DNA from: Paenibacillus sp. J23TS9
Lineage (GTDB): Bacteria; Bacillota; Bacilli; Paenibacillales; Paenibacillaceae
Direction: 5' to 3'
NCBI RefSeq assembly: GCF_018403225.1
Contig: NZ_BOSG01000006.1
Span: 124,001-188,000, forward strand
DNA length: 64,000 bases
The stretch's first letter is position 1. Each line of letters begins with the position of its first letter. A program made the position numbers and the translations under genes. Shown piece after piece: positions 9,092 through 19,116 of this stretch. Below the pieces are notes generated by a model. That model was not told where the DNA came from. It did not search any database and was given only the letters and a program-made list of their open reading frames with translations.

Positions 9092-10007
9092 CATCGCGGG
9101 CATTCCCTTCATTAATCCCATCGTAATGGCATCCGGAACGTTCGGATTCGGACAAGAATATGCCAAGCAATACGATATCAATAAGCTAGGAGGGATCTCC
9201 AGCAAGGGATTAACCCTTGAGCCTCGTGCAGGAAACAGCGGAACCCGAGTATGGGAGACGGCTGGGGGTATGATGAACAGTGTCGGTTTAGAGAATCCAG
9301 GCATCGATGCCTTCCTGACCGAGGAGATGAAGTTCTGGGAAACGATTGAGCCCGTCAAGATTGTCAACCTGGGTGGGAGTAATATCGAGGAATATGTGCT
9401 TGGTGCATTGAAAATCACGAAGGATACGGGGGAACGCCGTAAAGATCATCTCCGCGCCGTAGACATGATTGAACTAAACATATCCTGTCCCAACGTAAAG
9501 GAAGGCGGTATGGCCTTCGGCATAAAAACGAATGTTGCCAGAGAAGTCATTCGTGAAGTAAGACAAGCCACATCGCTGCCGCTTGCCGTGAAGCTGTCGC
9601 CAAATGCGGAGAATATTGTGGAGATGGCGGTCATGTGCGAGCAAGAAGGCGCGGACTGTGTGTCGCTTGTTAACACCTTTTCAGGCATGAAGATTGATAT
9701 TCATAATCGCCGGAGTGTATTCTCCAATATATACGCCGGATTATCCGGTCCGGCCATCAAACCCATTGCCCTGCGAATGGTACATCAGGTCGCCCGGCAG
9801 TTAAGCATTCCCGTTATGGGTATGGGAGGGATAACATCCGCAGCGGATATTATTGAATTTATTATCGCGGGCGCCGAGGTGGTTCAGGTCGGTACTTACA
9901 ACTTCATGAACCTGCGCGCTGGCGAGGAACTGCTTGCCGGACTGCAGAGCTTGATGCTGCAGGAGAATATAAGCAGCCTCGATGAGATTCGCGGGATTTC
10001 GTACTAA
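9072..10007 (+). CDS. pyrD: Dihydroorotate dehydrogenase B, catalytic subunit PyrD
   Basis: 311 residues from the ATG at 9072, chosen over the upstream frame start at 9012 because GGAGG lies in place and the protein then begins [13 protein letters not shown] as in class 1B enzymes. It is an FMN-dependent TIM barrel oxidising dihydroorotate to orotate. The catalytic cysteine is in NISCPNV, the NTFSGM segment and the C-terminal phosphate-binding [14 protein letters not shown] and GAEVVQVGT loops are present. It forms a heterotetramer with PyrK, encoded just upstream. A terminator follows directly. Confidence 0.95.
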   Translation: MGSLACNIAGIPFINPIVMASGTFGFGQEYAKQYDINKLGGISSKGLTLEPRAGNSGTRVWETAGGMMNSVGLENPGIDAFLTEEMKFWETIEPVKIVNLGGSNIEEYVLGALKITKDTGERRKDHLRAVDMIELNISCPNVKEGGMAFGIKTNVAREVIREVRQATSLPLAVKLSPNAENIVEMAVMCEQEGADCVSLVNTFSGMKIDIHNRRSVFSNIYAGLSGPAIKPIALRMVHQVARQLSIPVMGMGGITSAADIIEFIIAGAEVVQVGTYNFMNLRAGEELLAGLQSLMLQENISSLDEIRGISY

Positions 10008-10016
10008 TGCAAAAAG

Positions 10017-10041
10017 CCTTATCTTAAAGGATAAGGTTTTT
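10017..10041. terminator. Terminator after pyrD
   Basis: CCTTATC-TTAAAG-GATAAGG followed by TTTTT. An A-run on the other side lets it also serve the leftward SLH gene. Confidence 0.85.
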
Positions 10042-10052
10042 ACATTTCCAAG

Positions 10053-12260
10053 TTACGGTATTAATAAAGGGACAGTATATTCATAGACATTTGAATAACT
10101 AGTTGTAATATCATTGGATACTTTCATTCTAAAATAATAATGTTGGCCTGGTAATAAATCTTGTACATCGATAAAAGTAACCTTTCCAGTAGATATTGCT
10201 CCGTTCAGTGAAGATGCTTCAACCCAATCGATTTCATCTAGTGACTGCTCAATCACTTCTGATGTAGCTCCTTGAACTGAAGTATATTGTAGCATTATTG
10301 AATCCTCCAAAAAATCAGAAAGACCTAGGTCTTTTATTTCTAACGTGCCATTATCCTCTTCTTCGGTGCCGTCGGGTTGATTGATTGTCACAGAGATAGT
10401 TGTTTCATTTGTACCGCCATGCCCATCACTGACCGTAATTTTAAATTGTGCATTTCCAGCAGCCACCGGATGAATTGTAGGTTGTGCAGTTGCTTCTCCA
10501 GAAGTTACATCTGCTACATCTGGATCTAATGCTTCAATTGAATAGGTTAATGTATCGTTCTCATCTTCATCCGTAAATAGTCCTGTTAAGTCCATAGGTT
10601 TGTCAGTACCTACCGAAAAGCTGGGGGCAGCCCAGGTATTATTAATCACAGGAATATGATTGTTATCTGTAACCGTAATGTTATTATGCACCGAATAACC
10701 TACACTTTTCTTATCCTGATCAACATATATAAATAGAACTTGATGATCTCCTTTCTCTGATTTCAGATTCAGAGGCTTGGATGTAGGAATATTGAAGAAG
10801 TACTTCGAGTCATAACCCGCAGTTTTCTTCATTATTGAATAAATATTAGAATTTGTGAAAGGGTCATCCATCGTTGTAGCAAACGAAATAACTTTACTTG
10901 CACTTGCTACATTAAACTCCATAGGATCGATTAGTAAATGATATTTAAGAATAGCTCCGCCAACAGTTATTCCTGTTGTTATTTCTTTGTCCAGAGTAGC
11001 ATTTACATCAGTAACCATAGCAGCTATTTTATCAGAAGAATTCAATTCCAAATCCTCTGCATTGCTTATTGCAACTCTATAGACATCTAAATTCTCCTCA
11101 AGGATCGAGACTAATTTCCCTGATAACGCAGAGTTAATATCGTTTAAAGTTATTCCACTTGCATCTACGTTTTTGATTATACTGTCAATTTTATTTATCG
11201 CTAATTGTTGTGAAGATAAAGTTACATTTAAATCAAACGTTGTAGTTGTTACCCCGCCTCTTCCATCGTTAGCGGTTAATGTAATTGTACACGAGCCCAC
11301 ACTTATTCCTGACACGTACAAATCATTTCCGTCTAATGAAACAGTAGCAACATTCGAATTTGAAGAGCTTGCTGAAAATGTTAACGAGTCTCCATCTCTA
11401 TCTGTAAAAACTCTGGATACATTAAGTACATTTACATGTTGCTCAATTTTAATAGATTTTGCTTCAATCACACTAGCAACCGGAGCATGGTTTTTTACCG
11501 GAACAGGTTCTGGATTTGGTGTTGATACAGGGCTTGTCGTTGACACAGGGCTTGGTGTAGGTACAGGGATTGGTGTAGGTGTCGGGTTAGGGGTTGGTTC
11601 AGGGCTTGGCTCTGATTTTGCTAATTCAACTTGAACCATTAAGAATTTTGATGCAACCGATGCTACATCCTGGCGATTAGCCACTCCTTTAGGGTTAAAA
11701 GTATTATCGCCTATCCCTTGAATTAACCTAGCCGTAACTGCATAGCCTACTGCATCCTTTGCATATTCGGAAATAGCATCATTATCCGAAAAAGTGAGCT
11801 TAGCTGCATAGCCTGTGGTATCTACTCCCAGTGCCCTTACAAAAATAACAGCCATATCTTGACGTGATAATGTCGTTCCCTCGCCAAAGAAGCCACCCCC
11901 ACGTCCATTAATAAGACCGGCACGTGCAGCAGCTTCCACGTATTTATATGCATAGTTACCCGCTGGGACATCTGAAAAAGTTGGAATTGAAGGAGGTTTA
12001 CTCACGTCTAAGTTTAATGCCTTAGCAAGAATAATGGCAAAATCCTGACGTAGAATTACTCCTCTTGGATCAAACTGACCAGATGATACACCATTAACTA
12101 TTCCTTTTTCCGCCAGCTGAAGTATAGCATCCTTGGCATAAGAATTGGAGATGTCATTGAACGTGCTGGCAGCGAATGCTTGCGGTCCCATCGCGCCGAA
12201 GAGGAGAGCAGTTGAAATAATTGTGATCGATTTCTTTTTGAATTCATGTTTCTTACCCAT
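10053..12260 (-). CDS. SLH-domain surface protein with Ig/cadherin-like repeats
   Basis: 735 residues. A signal peptide (to about residue 31, ending AFAAS) is followed by three SLH modules (about 34-85, 95-147 and 155-210), each with the FxD...YA..A...G...G and RQD features that bind pyruvylated secondary wall polymer. A Pro/Thr/Ser linker (about 215-258) leads to two cadherin/Ig-like domains that open with NHAPV and NHIPV and end in NDGRGG or SDGHGG, then a fibronectin-like tail. GGGGGAAAG precedes the ATG. It is probably an adhesin or S-layer-associated protein; no catalytic motif is visible. Its promoter region carries a striking palindrome and direct repeats. Confidence 0.85.
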   Translation of the reverse strand: MGKKHEFKKKSITIISTALLFGAMGPQAFAASTFNDISNSYAKDAILQLAEKGIVNGVSSGQFDPRGVILRQDFAIILAKALNLDVSKPPSIPTFSDVPAGNYAYKYVEAAARAGLINGRGGGFFGEGTTLSRQDMAVIFVRALGVDTTGYAAKLTFSDNDAISEYAKDAVGYAVTARLIQGIGDNTFNPKGVANRQDVASVASKFLMVQVELAKSEPSPEPTPNPTPTPIPVPTPSPVSTTSPVSTPNPEPVPVKNHAPVASVIEAKSIKIEQHVNVLNVSRVFTDRDGDSLTFSASSSNSNVATVSLDGNDLYVSGISVGSCTITLTANDGRGGVTTTTFDLNVTLSSQQLAINKIDSIIKNVDASGITLNDINSALSGKLVSILEENLDVYRVAISNAEDLELNSSDKIAAMVTDVNATLDKEITTGITVGGAILKYHLLIDPMEFNVASASKVISFATTMDDPFTNSNIYSIMKKTAGYDSKYFFNIPTSKPLNLKSEKGDHQVLFIYVDQDKKSVGYSVHNNITVTDNNHIPVINNTWAAPSFSVGTDKPMDLTGLFTDEDENDTLTYSIEALDPDVADVTSGEATAQPTIHPVAAGNAQFKITVSDGHGGTNETTISVTINQPDGTEEEDNGTLEIKDLGLSDFLEDSIMLQYTSVQGATSEVIEQSLDEIDWVEASSLNGAISTGKVTFIDVQDLLPGQHYYFRMKVSNDITTSYSNVYEYTVPLLIP

Positions 12261-12279
12261 TTATTCTTTCCCCCTATAA

Positions 12280-12350
12280 AAATTGACACCACATTAATCG
12301 ACAAAATGTGTCAATTTATTATATGGTGTTTTTCTGAACCGATTCTGAAC
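12280..12350 (-). promoter_or_regulatory. Promoter/operator region of the SLH gene
   Basis: On the minus strand a TATAAT -10 box (about 12316-12321) has no good -35. In its place lies the direct repeat TTCTGAAC-N3-TTCTGAAC (12332-12350, 11-bp period), typical of OmpR-family activator sites. Downstream of the -10 the arms AAATTGACAC (12280-12289) and GTGTCAATTT (12308-12317) form a dyad that could be an operator or a leader hairpin. Confidence 0.5.
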
Positions 12351-12373
12351 AATGTCTTAAAGTGAAAATAAAG

Positions 12374-12433
12374 CAAGAAAAAGATCTGCCTCGCGCCCCG
12401 GATCGGTAAACGCATAAGCAGATCTTTTTCTTG
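12374..12433 (-). terminator. Terminator of the galactoside operon
   Basis: A 16-bp perfect inverted repeat (12374-12389 with 12418-12433) containing an internal T5 run lies just after the binding-protein gene. Confidence 0.8.
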
Positions 12434-12452
12434 TTCAATCGGAACTCATGAT

Positions 12453-14060
12453 TTATTGTTCAGCTTTTTTCCATTCGCCCTGGATTTTAGCTTCATTAAT
12501 CAGGTTGTTCACATCTTCAACGACCTGTTTGCCGCCTTTAGCCATATATTCGTCTGCGAATTTATCCCAATCTGAAATAGGTCTTTGTCCAACAATCATT
12601 TTGGTTAGTTCGTTCGTAGCGAATTCATTTAGCGCCGTGATTTTACTATCGTAAACCGTGGAATGGATACGGCCTACCGGACTAATGTAGAAGTCGGATT
12701 TTTGCAGCATATCAACCATATTCTTATTGAATGCCTTGGATTCAGGGGTTTTGGATTGGACTTCATAATCCTTCATCGATTTATCCCCTTCAATCCAGCC
12801 TCCTAATTTCTCGTTGAAATTGGCCAGAGGAGCATACTTGCTAAATTCTTCTGTAGGTTCTGCTGCTCCATCTGTCATTTTATAGCCCTTGCCTTCGCCG
12901 CCATTCGTCCAGTCAAAATACTCATTACTCGAATTTTGTTCTTGTGCCGGAACATATTTCTCCATATAATCCATCATCTCTAATATCTTCTTCACCTTGT
13001 CATCGTCTTTCTTCAGAGCAGAACTGAGCATCCAGATTCGATAATATCCCGAGCCTCCCACATATCCCTTGGAACCATCCGGAGCATCAAATGCAGGAAT
13101 AGCTGCAACTTCAGCACCTGGTGCATTTTTTGCCAATGTCGGGATATCGAGGTTTCCTGATTGAGCCCCTTTGTTTATACCTACTTGCTCATACCAAATT
13201 CCGACTTTACCCGCGTTGAAGGCCTTAAATACTTCATTATAGGGTTGGGTAGGCCAGTCCTTATCAATAGCGCCTGCTTGATATAATTCATTGAGCACCG
13301 TAATTTTTTCTTTGCTTCCTTTACCAATTTGTCCTGGAATCAACATACCATCATCATTTTTATGATACCAGGTACTGCTGCTCCAATACGCTCCAAATGC
13401 CGGGTCATAAACAATACCTTTCGCTAAACCTAGCCCAACGGTATCGTTTTTTCCATTGCCATCCGGATCTTTGGTGGCGAAAGCGGTAGCCACTTCCTTT
13501 AATTCTTCGTAATTTGTCGGCATTTTCAATCCGAGCTTGTCTAACCAATCCTTCCGAATAATCGGTTTCTTGCCTCCGCTGGAAGGGAAGTACAGAGGGA
13601 TCCCGTAGATTTTCCCGTCCACGCTTACCGCATCCCATACGGATTGGGGAATGGCTTTAAACGTGTCATACTGCTCGACATAATCATTCAGAGGCAAAAA
13701 GGCACCTTGCTTTGCCCATTTGACGTAATTCGCATCAGCACCTTCCGTACCGATCACATCAGGAATATCCCCTGAGGCCATTTTTACCGTGAGCTTATCA
13801 TCATATAAATCAAACGGAATGAATTGCGGTTTAAACGATATGTTGAATTTTTCATTAATCTTTTGAACACCTTCATTACCGGGTTCAGGTACCGGAGTTG
13901 ACCAAGTTCCGTCAAACCAGGTAATCTCGGTTTTTTTGCCGCTATCCGTGGATGAGGCTTTATCCCCGTCAGATGAAGCTTTCTCCTCCTTGGATGAACA
14001 TGCACTGAGTACTCCGACGCAAAGAACAGCCGCTAAAAAAAGTGATACATACTTTTTCAT
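12453..14060 (-). CDS. Lipoprotein sugar-binding protein of an Lpl-type ABC importer
   Basis: 535 residues, the usual size of LplA-like family 1 binding proteins of Paenibacillus. It has a lipoprotein signal with lipobox LSAC (cysteine at about 21) and a Ser/Lys-rich spacer, then the binding fold with motifs such as ASGDIPDVIG and a late DWDKFADEYMAKGG. It captures an oligosaccharide outside the cell and delivers it to the two permeases encoded upstream in the same operon. No ATPase is encoded nearby, so a shared MsmX-type ATPase is likely (known for this class). As last gene of the operon it abuts a terminator. Confidence 0.9.
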   Translation of the reverse strand: MKKYVSLFLAAVLCVGVLSACSSKEEKASSDGDKASSTDSGKKTEITWFDGTWSTPVPEPGNEGVQKINEKFNISFKPQFIPFDLYDDKLTVKMASGDIPDVIGTEGADANYVKWAKQGAFLPLNDYVEQYDTFKAIPQSVWDAVSVDGKIYGIPLYFPSSGGKKPIIRKDWLDKLGLKMPTNYEELKEVATAFATKDPDGNGKNDTVGLGLAKGIVYDPAFGAYWSSSTWYHKNDDGMLIPGQIGKGSKEKITVLNELYQAGAIDKDWPTQPYNEVFKAFNAGKVGIWYEQVGINKGAQSGNLDIPTLAKNAPGAEVAAIPAFDAPDGSKGYVGGSGYYRIWMLSSALKKDDDKVKKILEMMDYMEKYVPAQEQNSSNEYFDWTNGGEGKGYKMTDGAAEPTEEFSKYAPLANFNEKLGGWIEGDKSMKDYEVQSKTPESKAFNKNMVDMLQKSDFYISPVGRIHSTVYDSKITALNEFATNELTKMIVGQRPISDWDKFADEYMAKGGKQVVEDVNNLINEAKIQGEWKKAEQ

Positions 14061-14128
14061 TTCCCATTTCCCCCTTTATATTTTTCCAAATCTTTCAATC
14101 ATGAAAACATGAGGTACATAGAGCAACA

Positions 14129-15007
14129 TTATTCTTTTACGGAACCGAGCATCACCCCTTTTGCGAAATGCTTTTGCAGAAATGGATAGACGATCAAAAT
14201 CGGTATTGTAGCCACCAGGATGGCAGCCATCCCGATCGTTTCCGCAGGCGGAGGATTCACGACCCCTGCTTGTGACCCGGGGTCCATTAAATTTCCCTGA
14301 TTTAATATGACCATCTGTCTAAGAATGACCTGCACGGTCCATTTTGCCGGATTACTTAGATACAGAAGGGATGTAAAGTATGAATTCCATAAACCCACCG
14401 CATAAAACAATCCGAAAGCAGCTAATGCGGGTTTAGACAAAGGGAGGATAATCCGCGTGAAAATTCTGATATCATTGGCACCATCGATAATGGCTGCTTC
14501 CGTCAAGTCATAAGGCACACTCCGGAAAAATTCTCTCATGACAATTAAGTTAAAAGAGCTTATGGCCCCCGGAATAATGATCGCCCACAGCGTATCCATT
14601 AAGCCTGTAGACTGAACGATCATGTAAGACGGAATCATGCCTGCACTGAACACAAATGTGAACAGCACCATGAACATGAATATCTTTTGTCCCAAAATAT
14701 TTCTGGACATCGCATAGGCCATCGCTGCCGTTAGCAGGAGACTGACAGCCGTACCTACCACGGTTACATAGATGGTCACTCCGAGAGAGCGAATAAATGC
14801 TTTGGATCCCAGAATATATTGGTAAGCGTCAAGCACCCATGTTTTAGGCCAAAGAAGCAGCTTCGTATTCACAAATTCTTCATACGTGGCGAACGAAACA
14901 ACGAACATATAATAGAATGGAATGAGCATCGCAAGAGCAATAAGAGCTAATAGAATGATGTTCACATAGCTGTACATTTTATCTCTCATTGTATTGTTTT
15001 GGAGCAT
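14129..15007 (-). CDS. Carbohydrate ABC permease, LplC/YtcP-like
   Basis: 292 residues, six predicted TM helices, with the cytoplasmic EAA loop EAAIIDGANDIRIFTRIILPLSKPALA that docks on the ATPase. The C-terminus HFAKGVMLGSVKE is characteristic of the LplC/YtcP group. The ATG at 15007 has GGGGGGAACC in place. It is paired with the LplB-like permease 20 bp upstream. Confidence 0.92.
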   Translation of the reverse strand: MLQNNTMRDKMYSYVNIILLALIALAMLIPFYYMFVVSFATYEEFVNTKLLLWPKTWVLDAYQYILGSKAFIRSLGVTIYVTVVGTAVSLLLTAAMAYAMSRNILGQKIFMFMVLFTFVFSAGMIPSYMIVQSTGLMDTLWAIIIPGAISSFNLIVMREFFRSVPYDLTEAAIIDGANDIRIFTRIILPLSKPALAAFGLFYAVGLWNSYFTSLLYLSNPAKWTVQVILRQMVILNQGNLMDPGSQAGVVNPPPAETIGMAAILVATIPILIVYPFLQKHFAKGVMLGSVKE

Positions 15008-15027
15008 TGGTTCCCCCCCTTTCTTCT

Positions 15028-16011
15028 TTAGTAGACTCCATCACTGCCAAATTTTTTCGACAATCGGTTCGCACCCACAATCAGGATCAAGCCTACAACA
15101 GACTTGAATAACCCCACAGCCGTTGCAAAGCTAAAGTCAGAATCCTGAATGCCTTTAAAGTAAACAAATGTATCAAGCACATTACCAACATCCATCGTAA
15201 ACGGTGTCAGCATCAGATAGATTTGTTCGAACCCGACATCCAGAACGCTTCCCAATCTTAAGATTAACAAGATAAAAATCGTACCTTTTAAAGCAGGCAG
15301 TGTGATATGCCACATTTGTCTCCACCGGCTTGCACCGTCGACCGCTGCTGCTTCGTAAAGGCTTGGATTGATTCCCGAAAGAGCGGCAAGAAAGATAATC
15401 GTCCCCCATCCGGATTCCTTCCAGATGACTTCCAGAACAACCAAAGGCATAAACCAATGCGGATCTTGCAAGAAGGCAATCGGTTCCATATGAAAAAGAC
15501 TTACAAGAACGCTGTTCACGATCCCGTTAGATTTCAAAAGAACCGTAGCGATGCCAATGATAATAACCCATGATAAAAAGTGAGGCAGATAAACGATCGA
15601 TTGTATCAATCTTTTGTACACACTATTTCTGACTTCATTGAGCATCAGAGCCAGAATAATCGAAACGGGAAAGGCAAATACGATTTGAAGAAAAGATAAA
15701 TATAAGGTGTTCCACAACACACGGATGACTTCTTGATCCTCGAATATCGTTTTAAAGTGTTTCAGTCCTACCCAGTCACTGTGAAAAAAACCTTGAAAGG
15801 GGCTGTAGTCCTGAAAAGCGATAATATTTCCAGCCATAGGGATATACCGATAAATAATGAAATAGGCAAGCCCTGGTAATAACAGCAAAAAGAGATAACG
15901 CTCTTTCCACAGTCGATTCAAATTCTTGTTCTTTTTTGTCGGAACCTTGGGGTTCTTCATAACTGGTGTTCCTGAGTCTGACGTTGGTATCACATTCATC
16001 TTCTCTGTCAC
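15028..16011 (-). CDS. Carbohydrate ABC permease, LplB-like
   Basis: 327 residues. A charged cytoplasmic N-tail (PTKKNKNLNRLWKERY) precedes six TM helices; the EAA loop reads YEAAAVDGASRWRQMWHITLPALKG. The frame opens with GTG at 16011, where the AGGA is too close. The ATG at 15999 is an alternative with the same AGGA 13 bp upstream, so the exact start is open by four codons. It acts with the LplC-like partner and the binding protein downstream. Confidence 0.9.
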   Translation of the reverse strand: MTEKMNVIPTSDSGTPVMKNPKVPTKKNKNLNRLWKERYLFLLLLPGLAYFIIYRYIPMAGNIIAFQDYSPFQGFFHSDWVGLKHFKTIFEDQEVIRVLWNTLYLSFLQIVFAFPVSIILALMLNEVRNSVYKRLIQSIVYLPHFLSWVIIIGIATVLLKSNGIVNSVLVSLFHMEPIAFLQDPHWFMPLVVLEVIWKESGWGTIIFLAALSGINPSLYEAAAVDGASRWRQMWHITLPALKGTIFILLILRLGSVLDVGFEQIYLMLTPFTMDVGNVLDTFVYFKGIQDSDFSFATAVGLFKSVVGLILIVGANRLSKKFGSDGVY

Positions 16012-16047
16012 ATCCTTTTAGATCAAAGAGATCGTTATTCACATGGT

Positions 16048-17817
16048 TTATTCAGCGGCTGGCAGCTGCTTTTTAGCTAACATGGGAGCTTCACCTAAAG
16101 TTACACTCGTTTGGCCGGGTCCATGAAGCTCGAACATGATGATTTCATTCTCGCCGGCTTTAAGGAAAGGAGCTGGTATATATAGCGTTTCTTGCGGTCC
16201 AATCTCCCAATACCTTCCGATGTTAGCCCCGTTGACATAAGCTACACCCTTCTTCCATCCGCTACATTGCAAGAACGTATCTGCAGGTTGATCGATATGA
16301 AATACCCCTTTATAAAAGGCAGGCATTGTACTCGTTTCTGTCATTTTCTTAAAAGCCAATGTGGATAGATCGCGTAAAGGAAGCGGATAGATCGTCCAAT
16401 GAAACAGGAACTGTCCATTTAATCGTACGCCCTCTGTGATCCCCTTATAATCTTTTATAAGCGGGCCATAATTGACCCTCCCCATATTTTCGACTAGAAT
16501 CCCTAGACGACAGCCATTCTGCGGAATATCGAAAAACAAATCTTGCGGATTCCATCTTTCAACGGTTCCAATATATTCGTCATCCAAAAAAATTAATGCG
16601 CGGTCATGTACATCCTGTAAAACGAGCTTGTTATTTGTCCTTGGCCCGCTGACCGTTGTTTCGTAATAAATAAATCCGTAATCCTGACCCAGTTCCTCCA
16701 TCGTCTCCGGACAAGTTCTTTCCAGCGGAGATGACAGCGCTTGTAATGAATCCAAAAGAGCAGCGCATTCCGTGAACTGAACTTCCCCAAACGCCTTTAC
16801 CGGAATCGGATCCGGCAAAGCTAACGGTTTTAGCGGCATATATTTTTCAATAACCTTTCTCACCGCAAAAAACTTGTCTGTCGGCACTCCATGCTCTGTT
16901 AGCAAAACATCGTAGTCATAGCTTGTAATTGTGGGTTCATATTTGCCGCCATGATTGGCTCCGTTATAAAAACCAAAGTTGGTTCCGCCATGGAACATAT
17001 AAAAATTGACGGATGCATTTCTTTGCAGCATCTGATCCAATGTATTGGCTACATCTTCTGCATCTCTGGTGTGATGTTCTTCGCCCCAGTGATCAAACCA
17101 GCCATTCCAAAATTCCATGCACATGATCGGTTGATCCGGCTGGTATTCCTCCAGCTTATCGAAATACTCGTTCACGCCTGATCCAAAGTTAACCGTTGCC
17201 AAGACGCCTTCGGTCATCCCGCCTTGCAGCATAGCGTCCGTGGGTCCATCGGAAGTGAACAGTAAACAATCGACACCTCTGCTCTCCATGGCTTTCTTGA
17301 TATACTGCAAATACTTTTGATCATTTCCATAGCTTCCATATTCATTTTCGATTTGCATCGCGATGATGGGTCCATCATTTGTACACAGATGCGGAATCAA
17401 TAAAGGCATTAATGTATCGTAATAGGCATCTACTTTTTCTAGAAAATGAGGGTCAAAACAGCGTAATCTCATTCCCTTGTCTTGTAGCAGCCATGATGGC
17501 AAACCACCAAATTCCCATTCTGCGCAAATATACGGGCTTGGGCGAATGATGACCAATAAGCCAACCTTTTGGGCGAGAGTGATAAATTGTTCCAGATCTG
17601 CGATCCCTTCAAAGCAGAAGTTTCCTTCAGCAGGCTCATGCAAATTCCAAGGAACATACGTTTCAACCGTATTAAACCCGCATTCCTTCAGTTTCAATAG
17701 CCTGTCTTCCCAATATTCGGGAACCACCCGGAAGTAATGCATGGCACCGGATATGAGTTGAATGGGCTCCCCATTGAAAATGAATTGGTTTCCTTTAACT
17801 GAAAAATCAAAACTCAT
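16048..17817 (-). CDS. Beta-galactosidase, glycoside hydrolase family 35
   Basis: 589 residues, a typical size for bacterial GH35. The TIM barrel has the family signature GPIIAMQIENEYGSYG with acid/base Glu159 and the predicted nucleophile Glu235 in MCMEFWNGWFDHWG; FHGGTNFGF also fits. C-terminal beta-sandwich domains contain WKKGVAYVNGANIGRYW and the sugar-binding-like PQETLYIPAPFLK. There is no signal peptide, so it should split imported beta-galactosides in the cytoplasm. It sits between the Gfo/Idh gene (25 bp) and the importer genes, indicating coupled uptake and hydrolysis. Confidence 0.94.
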   Translation of the reverse strand: MSFDFSVKGNQFIFNGEPIQLISGAMHYFRVVPEYWEDRLLKLKECGFNTVETYVPWNLHEPAEGNFCFEGIADLEQFITLAQKVGLLVIIRPSPYICAEWEFGGLPSWLLQDKGMRLRCFDPHFLEKVDAYYDTLMPLLIPHLCTNDGPIIAMQIENEYGSYGNDQKYLQYIKKAMESRGVDCLLFTSDGPTDAMLQGGMTEGVLATVNFGSGVNEYFDKLEEYQPDQPIMCMEFWNGWFDHWGEEHHTRDAEDVANTLDQMLQRNASVNFYMFHGGTNFGFYNGANHGGKYEPTITSYDYDVLLTEHGVPTDKFFAVRKVIEKYMPLKPLALPDPIPVKAFGEVQFTECAALLDSLQALSSPLERTCPETMEELGQDYGFIYYETTVSGPRTNNKLVLQDVHDRALIFLDDEYIGTVERWNPQDLFFDIPQNGCRLGILVENMGRVNYGPLIKDYKGITEGVRLNGQFLFHWTIYPLPLRDLSTLAFKKMTETSTMPAFYKGVFHIDQPADTFLQCSGWKKGVAYVNGANIGRYWEIGPQETLYIPAPFLKAGENEIIMFELHGPGQTSVTLGEAPMLAKKQLPAAE

Positions 17818-17841
17818 GGCTAAATCCCCCCGTTTATGATT

Positions 17842-19116
17842 TCAAACCATCTTAGAAGATGCGATTTCTTGATAATAATCTTCCAGCTCGATCGATTTAC
17901 CCTTATGCAGACGGGATTCTTCAGCAGCAAAGGCCATTAAATGACTGCGTAAGGATACGGTTGCGGAAGATAAACTGGTACCGCGATCCTCGTAATTTCT
18001 GACTTCATCGAGAAATGATTTCACGATTTTCGTGTCTCCGCCGCCATGTCCACCCACAGGTGTATCCAAACGAATAATCGTTTCATGTTTCGTCAGGAAG
18101 TCATAGATAGACAGGCTGTTGTCATCCATATTCCCGCGAATTTCTCCCTTGGTGCCCATGATTTGAACTATTCTTGTCTGTTCTCTTGTGAAACCACACA
18201 TGCTGAACGTAGCGGTAATCCCGCCCTCAAACTCCATATTCACCACTTGATGATCGACCACATTGTTATCGGATTTATAGACGCACTTTCCATACTCGGT
18301 CGTATGCAGAGCGGATATAATTCCTTCTTCGGTATAGTCTTCCGTGAATTTTTTGGCCCAGCCTTTTCCTTCACCCAAATAATATCTGCCAGCATGGAAT
18401 GGACAATCATTCTCTGCCGGGCATCCATCAAGGCAGCGTTCAGGTGCGCCTTCGGGAGCATTGCTCTCCTTAAAATGCATGAGGGAACCGTAAGAACTCA
18501 CCCGCAAACAAGGCTTATCGATAATCCAGGAAAGAATATCCATATCATGACATGACTTCTGCAAAATCATTGGACTTGATTTTTCTTTATTATTCCAATT
18601 CCCACGGACAAAACTGTGGGACATATGCATGACTTCGACATTTTCATTCAATTGAACCGAAACGACTTCCCCGATTTGTCCCTGTTGAATGACCTTTTTA
18701 ACGTTGGACCAAAAATCGGTGTACCGTAATACGTGGCAAATCGTTAGCATCCTATTGTGTTCCCGCGCTGCTCTTTCCATTTCGATGCATTCAAGCGGGT
18801 CTGGCGACATCGGTTTTTCCAAAAGGACATGGTAGCCTGCATGTAATGCTGCAAGAGTTGGCTTATAATGCATTCGGTCTAATGTACAAATAATAGCAAC
18901 ATCAGCTCTTTTGGGACCATTAAGAAGCTCTTCCCATGTTTCGAAACCATTTTCCTGCGAAATATGATGCTGCGTCATTACCTTCTCCCGACGCTCTGCA
19001 TTTGGATCTGCTACGGCAACAATTTCGAGTTCATGCGGATTTTTAAGTGCATACGGAGCATAGCCACGCGCTCCTCGGTCTCCTGCTCCAATTAATACGG
19101 CAGTAATTTTTTTCAT
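17842..19116 (-). CDS. Gfo/Idh/MocA-family oxidoreductase with cysteine-cluster insert
   Basis: 424 residues from the ATG at 19114-19116 (GGAGG 8 bp upstream; the frame is open to 19137). It has an NAD(P)-binding Rossmann motif VLIGAGDRGARGYAP and the family lysine motif LLEKPMSP. The substrate domain contains HSFVRGNW, KSCHDMDIL and a short insert ERCLDGCPAENDCPFHA with three closely spaced cysteines. It probably oxidises or epimerises a sugar via a keto intermediate. It is the first gene of the galactoside operon and a close paralogue of the enzyme at 38935-40200, which shares the same unusual motifs. Confidence 0.9.
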   Translation of the reverse strand: MKKITAVLIGAGDRGARGYAPYALKNPHELEIVAVADPNAERREKVMTQHHISQENGFETWEELLNGPKRADVAIICTLDRMHYKPTLAALHAGYHVLLEKPMSPDPLECIEMERAAREHNRMLTICHVLRYTDFWSNVKKVIQQGQIGEVVSVQLNENVEVMHMSHSFVRGNWNNKEKSSPMILQKSCHDMDILSWIIDKPCLRVSSYGSLMHFKESNAPEGAPERCLDGCPAENDCPFHAGRYYLGEGKGWAKKFTEDYTEEGIISALHTTEYGKCVYKSDNNVVDHQVVNMEFEGGITATFSMCGFTREQTRIVQIMGTKGEIRGNMDDNSLSIYDFLTKHETIIRLDTPVGGHGGGDTKIVKSFLDEVRNYEDRGTSLSSATVSLRSHLMAFAAEESRLHKGKSIELEDYYQEIASSKMV

